Origin: CAYNYI01 sp964401455
Lineage (GTDB): Bacteria > Fibrobacterota > OXYB2-FULL-49-7 > CAYNYI01
DNA: 6,391 nucleotides
Direction of reading: 5' to 3'
NCBI GenBank assembly: GCA_964401455.1
Contig: CAYNYI010000134.1
Coordinates: 1 to 6,391 of the forward strand
Below are positions 5,197-6,391 of the stretch, piece after piece. Position 1 is the stretch's first letter. Each line of letters begins with the position of its first letter. The notes beneath the pieces are model-generated. The model did not search any database and was not told where the DNA came from. It was given only the letters and a program-made list of their open reading frames with translations. The translations under genes and the position numbers were made by a program.

Positions 5197-6350
5197 AACG
5201 CAGTAATAGTAAAGTAAAAATTGTCGACTCTATTCTATTTCCGTTTCTTTTTGTTTTTCTGCCTGTTCTCTGGTTGCGTCTGATTACCGGAAAAAGAAAA
5301 AGAAAGAAGAATTTTTTAATTATTAAATTATGCTGTCTCGGTGACGGAGCTCTTACCCTCTATTCTCTGCGGTATTTAAAAGAAAAATTTCCGGGATCTA
5401 AGATAGATGTACTCGCTTCTGAAAGGACGCGGGAAATATTTGAACTTTCAGAATATACCGACAGCGTCTTTACTCTCCCGATAAGCGGGAGAAGGGGATT
5501 CAGGGAGATTGCCGGTATATCCGAATTTTTCAGGATCCTTAAACAGCTTCTCCCGGGCAACTATGGAAGCTGTTTTAATCTTGATATTTATTACAGATTT
5601 ACAGACCTTTTTGTTATTTTTTCCGGTGCCCCGGTCCGCAGGGGGTTTGAATGCGGTTTTTTAAGGCTTCCTATATATACCTTGCAGTCGAAGCGGGAAA
5701 AAGACGTGCACGAAGCCTTCTCGATTGCCGCTGTTTGTGATGTACCGCGGGAAACGATTTGCAGATCTCCGCTTGTTTTCAATATACCGGAGGCGGAAAC
5801 TGAAAGAGTGGAAAGTCTGATTGGGTGTTTTGAAAAAGATAAAACCGCGGTTTTTTGCACGGGCTCGAGTCCAAACTGGCCTGAGAAAAAGTGGCCGGGG
5901 GAAAACTTTGCTTCTCTTGCGCGGATGCTCGCGGAACGCGGATGGAAAATTATATTCACAGGGGCGGAGGAGGATTTCCCGGCAAGTTATCTTTCCGAGA
6001 ATTTTCCGGAAGGCGCAATTGTTAACCTATGCGGGCAAACATCGGTAGCGGGTCTTATAGCCGTTTTAAAAGATGCATCAATCTTTGTCGGAAATGATTC
6101 CGGGCCGGCACATATCGCCGGGACCGTCGGTATATGGCAGGCGGTAATTTTCGGTCCGACAAATCATAAAAAATGGGCGCCGTTTTATAAAGGCGCTGTT
6201 TTTAAAAACGATTGTTCATGCAGGCCTTGTTATTATCTCGGCACAATGCCGGTATGCGCGAATATTTCAGAACGAGGACCGCGATGCCTGGATATAAGAC
6301 CGCATGATATTTTTAAGGCGGTAATTGAAAGTTTTGAAATTGAAAAATAG
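5193..6350 (+). CDS. GT9 (heptosyltransferase-family) glycosyltransferase with N-terminal membrane segment
   Basis: GT9 enzymes such as WaaC/WaaF/WaaQ add heptose or related sugars to lipopolysaccharide core at the inner face of the cytoplasmic membrane. From CTG 5193 the protein has 385 residues. Its landmarks are a hydrophobic stretch (about 13-31), a basic KRKRKK patch (34-39), LIIKLCCLGDGALT (42-55, the first GT-B loop), KKWPGENF (232-239), VGNDSGPAHIAG (299-310, the D-x-G-x-x-H donor-site motif) and FGPTNHKKW (320-328). A Cys-rich tail (Cys341, 343, 346, 355, 365) follows, as in many GT9 proteins. The first conventional start, TTG 5274, would give 358 residues and delete the membrane segment. 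Reading upstream stays open and protein-like. CTGA would then overlap the GT4 stop exactly as ATGA does one gene earlier. Family is firm; the sugar is unknown. Stop is TAG and no hairpin terminator follows. Confidence 0.9.
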   Translation: MKRSNSKVKIVDSILFPFLFVFLPVLWLRLITGKRKRKKNFLIIKLCCLGDGALTLYSLRYLKEKFPGSKIDVLASERTREIFELSEYTDSVFTLPISGRRGFREIAGISEFFRILKQLLPGNYGSCFNLDIYYRFTDLFVIFSGAPVRRGFECGFLRLPIYTLQSKREKDVHEAFSIAAVCDVPRETICRSPLVFNIPEAETERVESLIGCFEKDKTAVFCTGSSPNWPEKKWPGENFASLARMLAERGWKIIFTGAEEDFPASYLSENFPEGAIVNLCGQTSVAGLIAVLKDASIFVGNDSGPAHIAGTVGIWQAVIFGPTNHKKWAPFYKGAVFKNDCSCRPCYYLGTMPVCANISERGPRCLDIRPHDIFKAVIESFEIEK

Positions 6351-6352
6351 TT

Positions 6353-6391
6353 TTATAAAAATAATGCAATGATTCTATCAGGTTCAGGTTT
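6353..6391. other. Right-edge fragment: start of a rightward gene or end of a leftward one
   Basis: Only 41 bases follow the GT9 stop. On the plus strand an ATG at 6369 opens a frame (MILSGSG) to the edge but has no Shine-Dalgarno site. On the minus strand the frame from 6391 reads KPEPDRIIALFL and stops at TAA (6355-6353), which would suit the C-terminus of a convergent gene. The two readings exclude each other and the fragment is too short to choose. Confidence 0.2.

Noticed and set aside
5474..5492. Hairpin with a 7-bp stem (TCTCCCG / CGGGAGA) and 5-nt loop
   Set aside because: It lies inside the GT9 coding region, has no following T-run, and its codons fit the protein. It is not a terminator.
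5591..5959. 122-codon open frame on the minus strand within the GT9 gene
   Set aside because: It is a shadow of a well-supported coding frame, with no ribosome site and no domain-like pattern.

Overview
The window reads as a compact stretch of chromosome from a bacterium with a Gram-negative type envelope. The sign for this is a heptosyltransferase-family (GT9) gene next to a GT4 glycosyltransferase. Base composition is moderately AT-rich. Two genes have textbook Shine-Dalgarno sites (GGAGGT, GGGAGG). TGA and TAG are both used as stops and TGG codes tryptophan, so the code is standard. The lineage cannot be fixed from the sequence. I see no RNA gene, insertion sequence, phage gene or CRISPR array.

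The layout is two divergent gene sets around an ~80-bp gap at about 1400-1479. Leftward (minus strand) lie a 61-codon TPR-like ORF (1399-1214), a STAS-domain anti-sigma-factor antagonist (1156-785) and a divergent HisA-like TIM barrel (804 to beyond the left edge). The STAS and HisA genes overlap by 20 bp. Rightward (plus strand) lie a single-pass membrane-anchored protein of unknown function (1480-2181), a PAS / coiled-coil / SpoIIE phosphatase / RsbW-like ATPase fusion (2261-4012), a GT4 glycosyltransferase (4009-5196) and a GT9 heptosyltransferase-like protein (5193-6350). The last three are chained by 4-bp stop/start overlaps, if the unusual CTG start proposed for the GT9 gene is right.

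Functionally, the centre holds most of a partner-switching circuit. The STAS protein has the phosphorylatable serine (Ser59), and the large fusion protein has both the phosphatase and the kinase-type ATPase modules that usually act on such a protein. No sigma factor or other output is present, so the output must be elsewhere or non-transcriptional. The tight coupling of the switch protein to two sugar transferases suggests, by inference only, that envelope or surface-glycan synthesis belongs to the same regulon or is coordinated with the switch.

The most notable points are: the fused phosphatase/kinase regulator with its antagonist on the opposite strand; a probable CTG start that restores an N-terminal membrane segment to the GT9 enzyme; a HisA with eukaryote-like active-site sequence and extra residues near its N-terminus; and a TPR-like ORF separated from the STAS gene by a single in-frame TGA. 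I found no clearly new multi-gene system.
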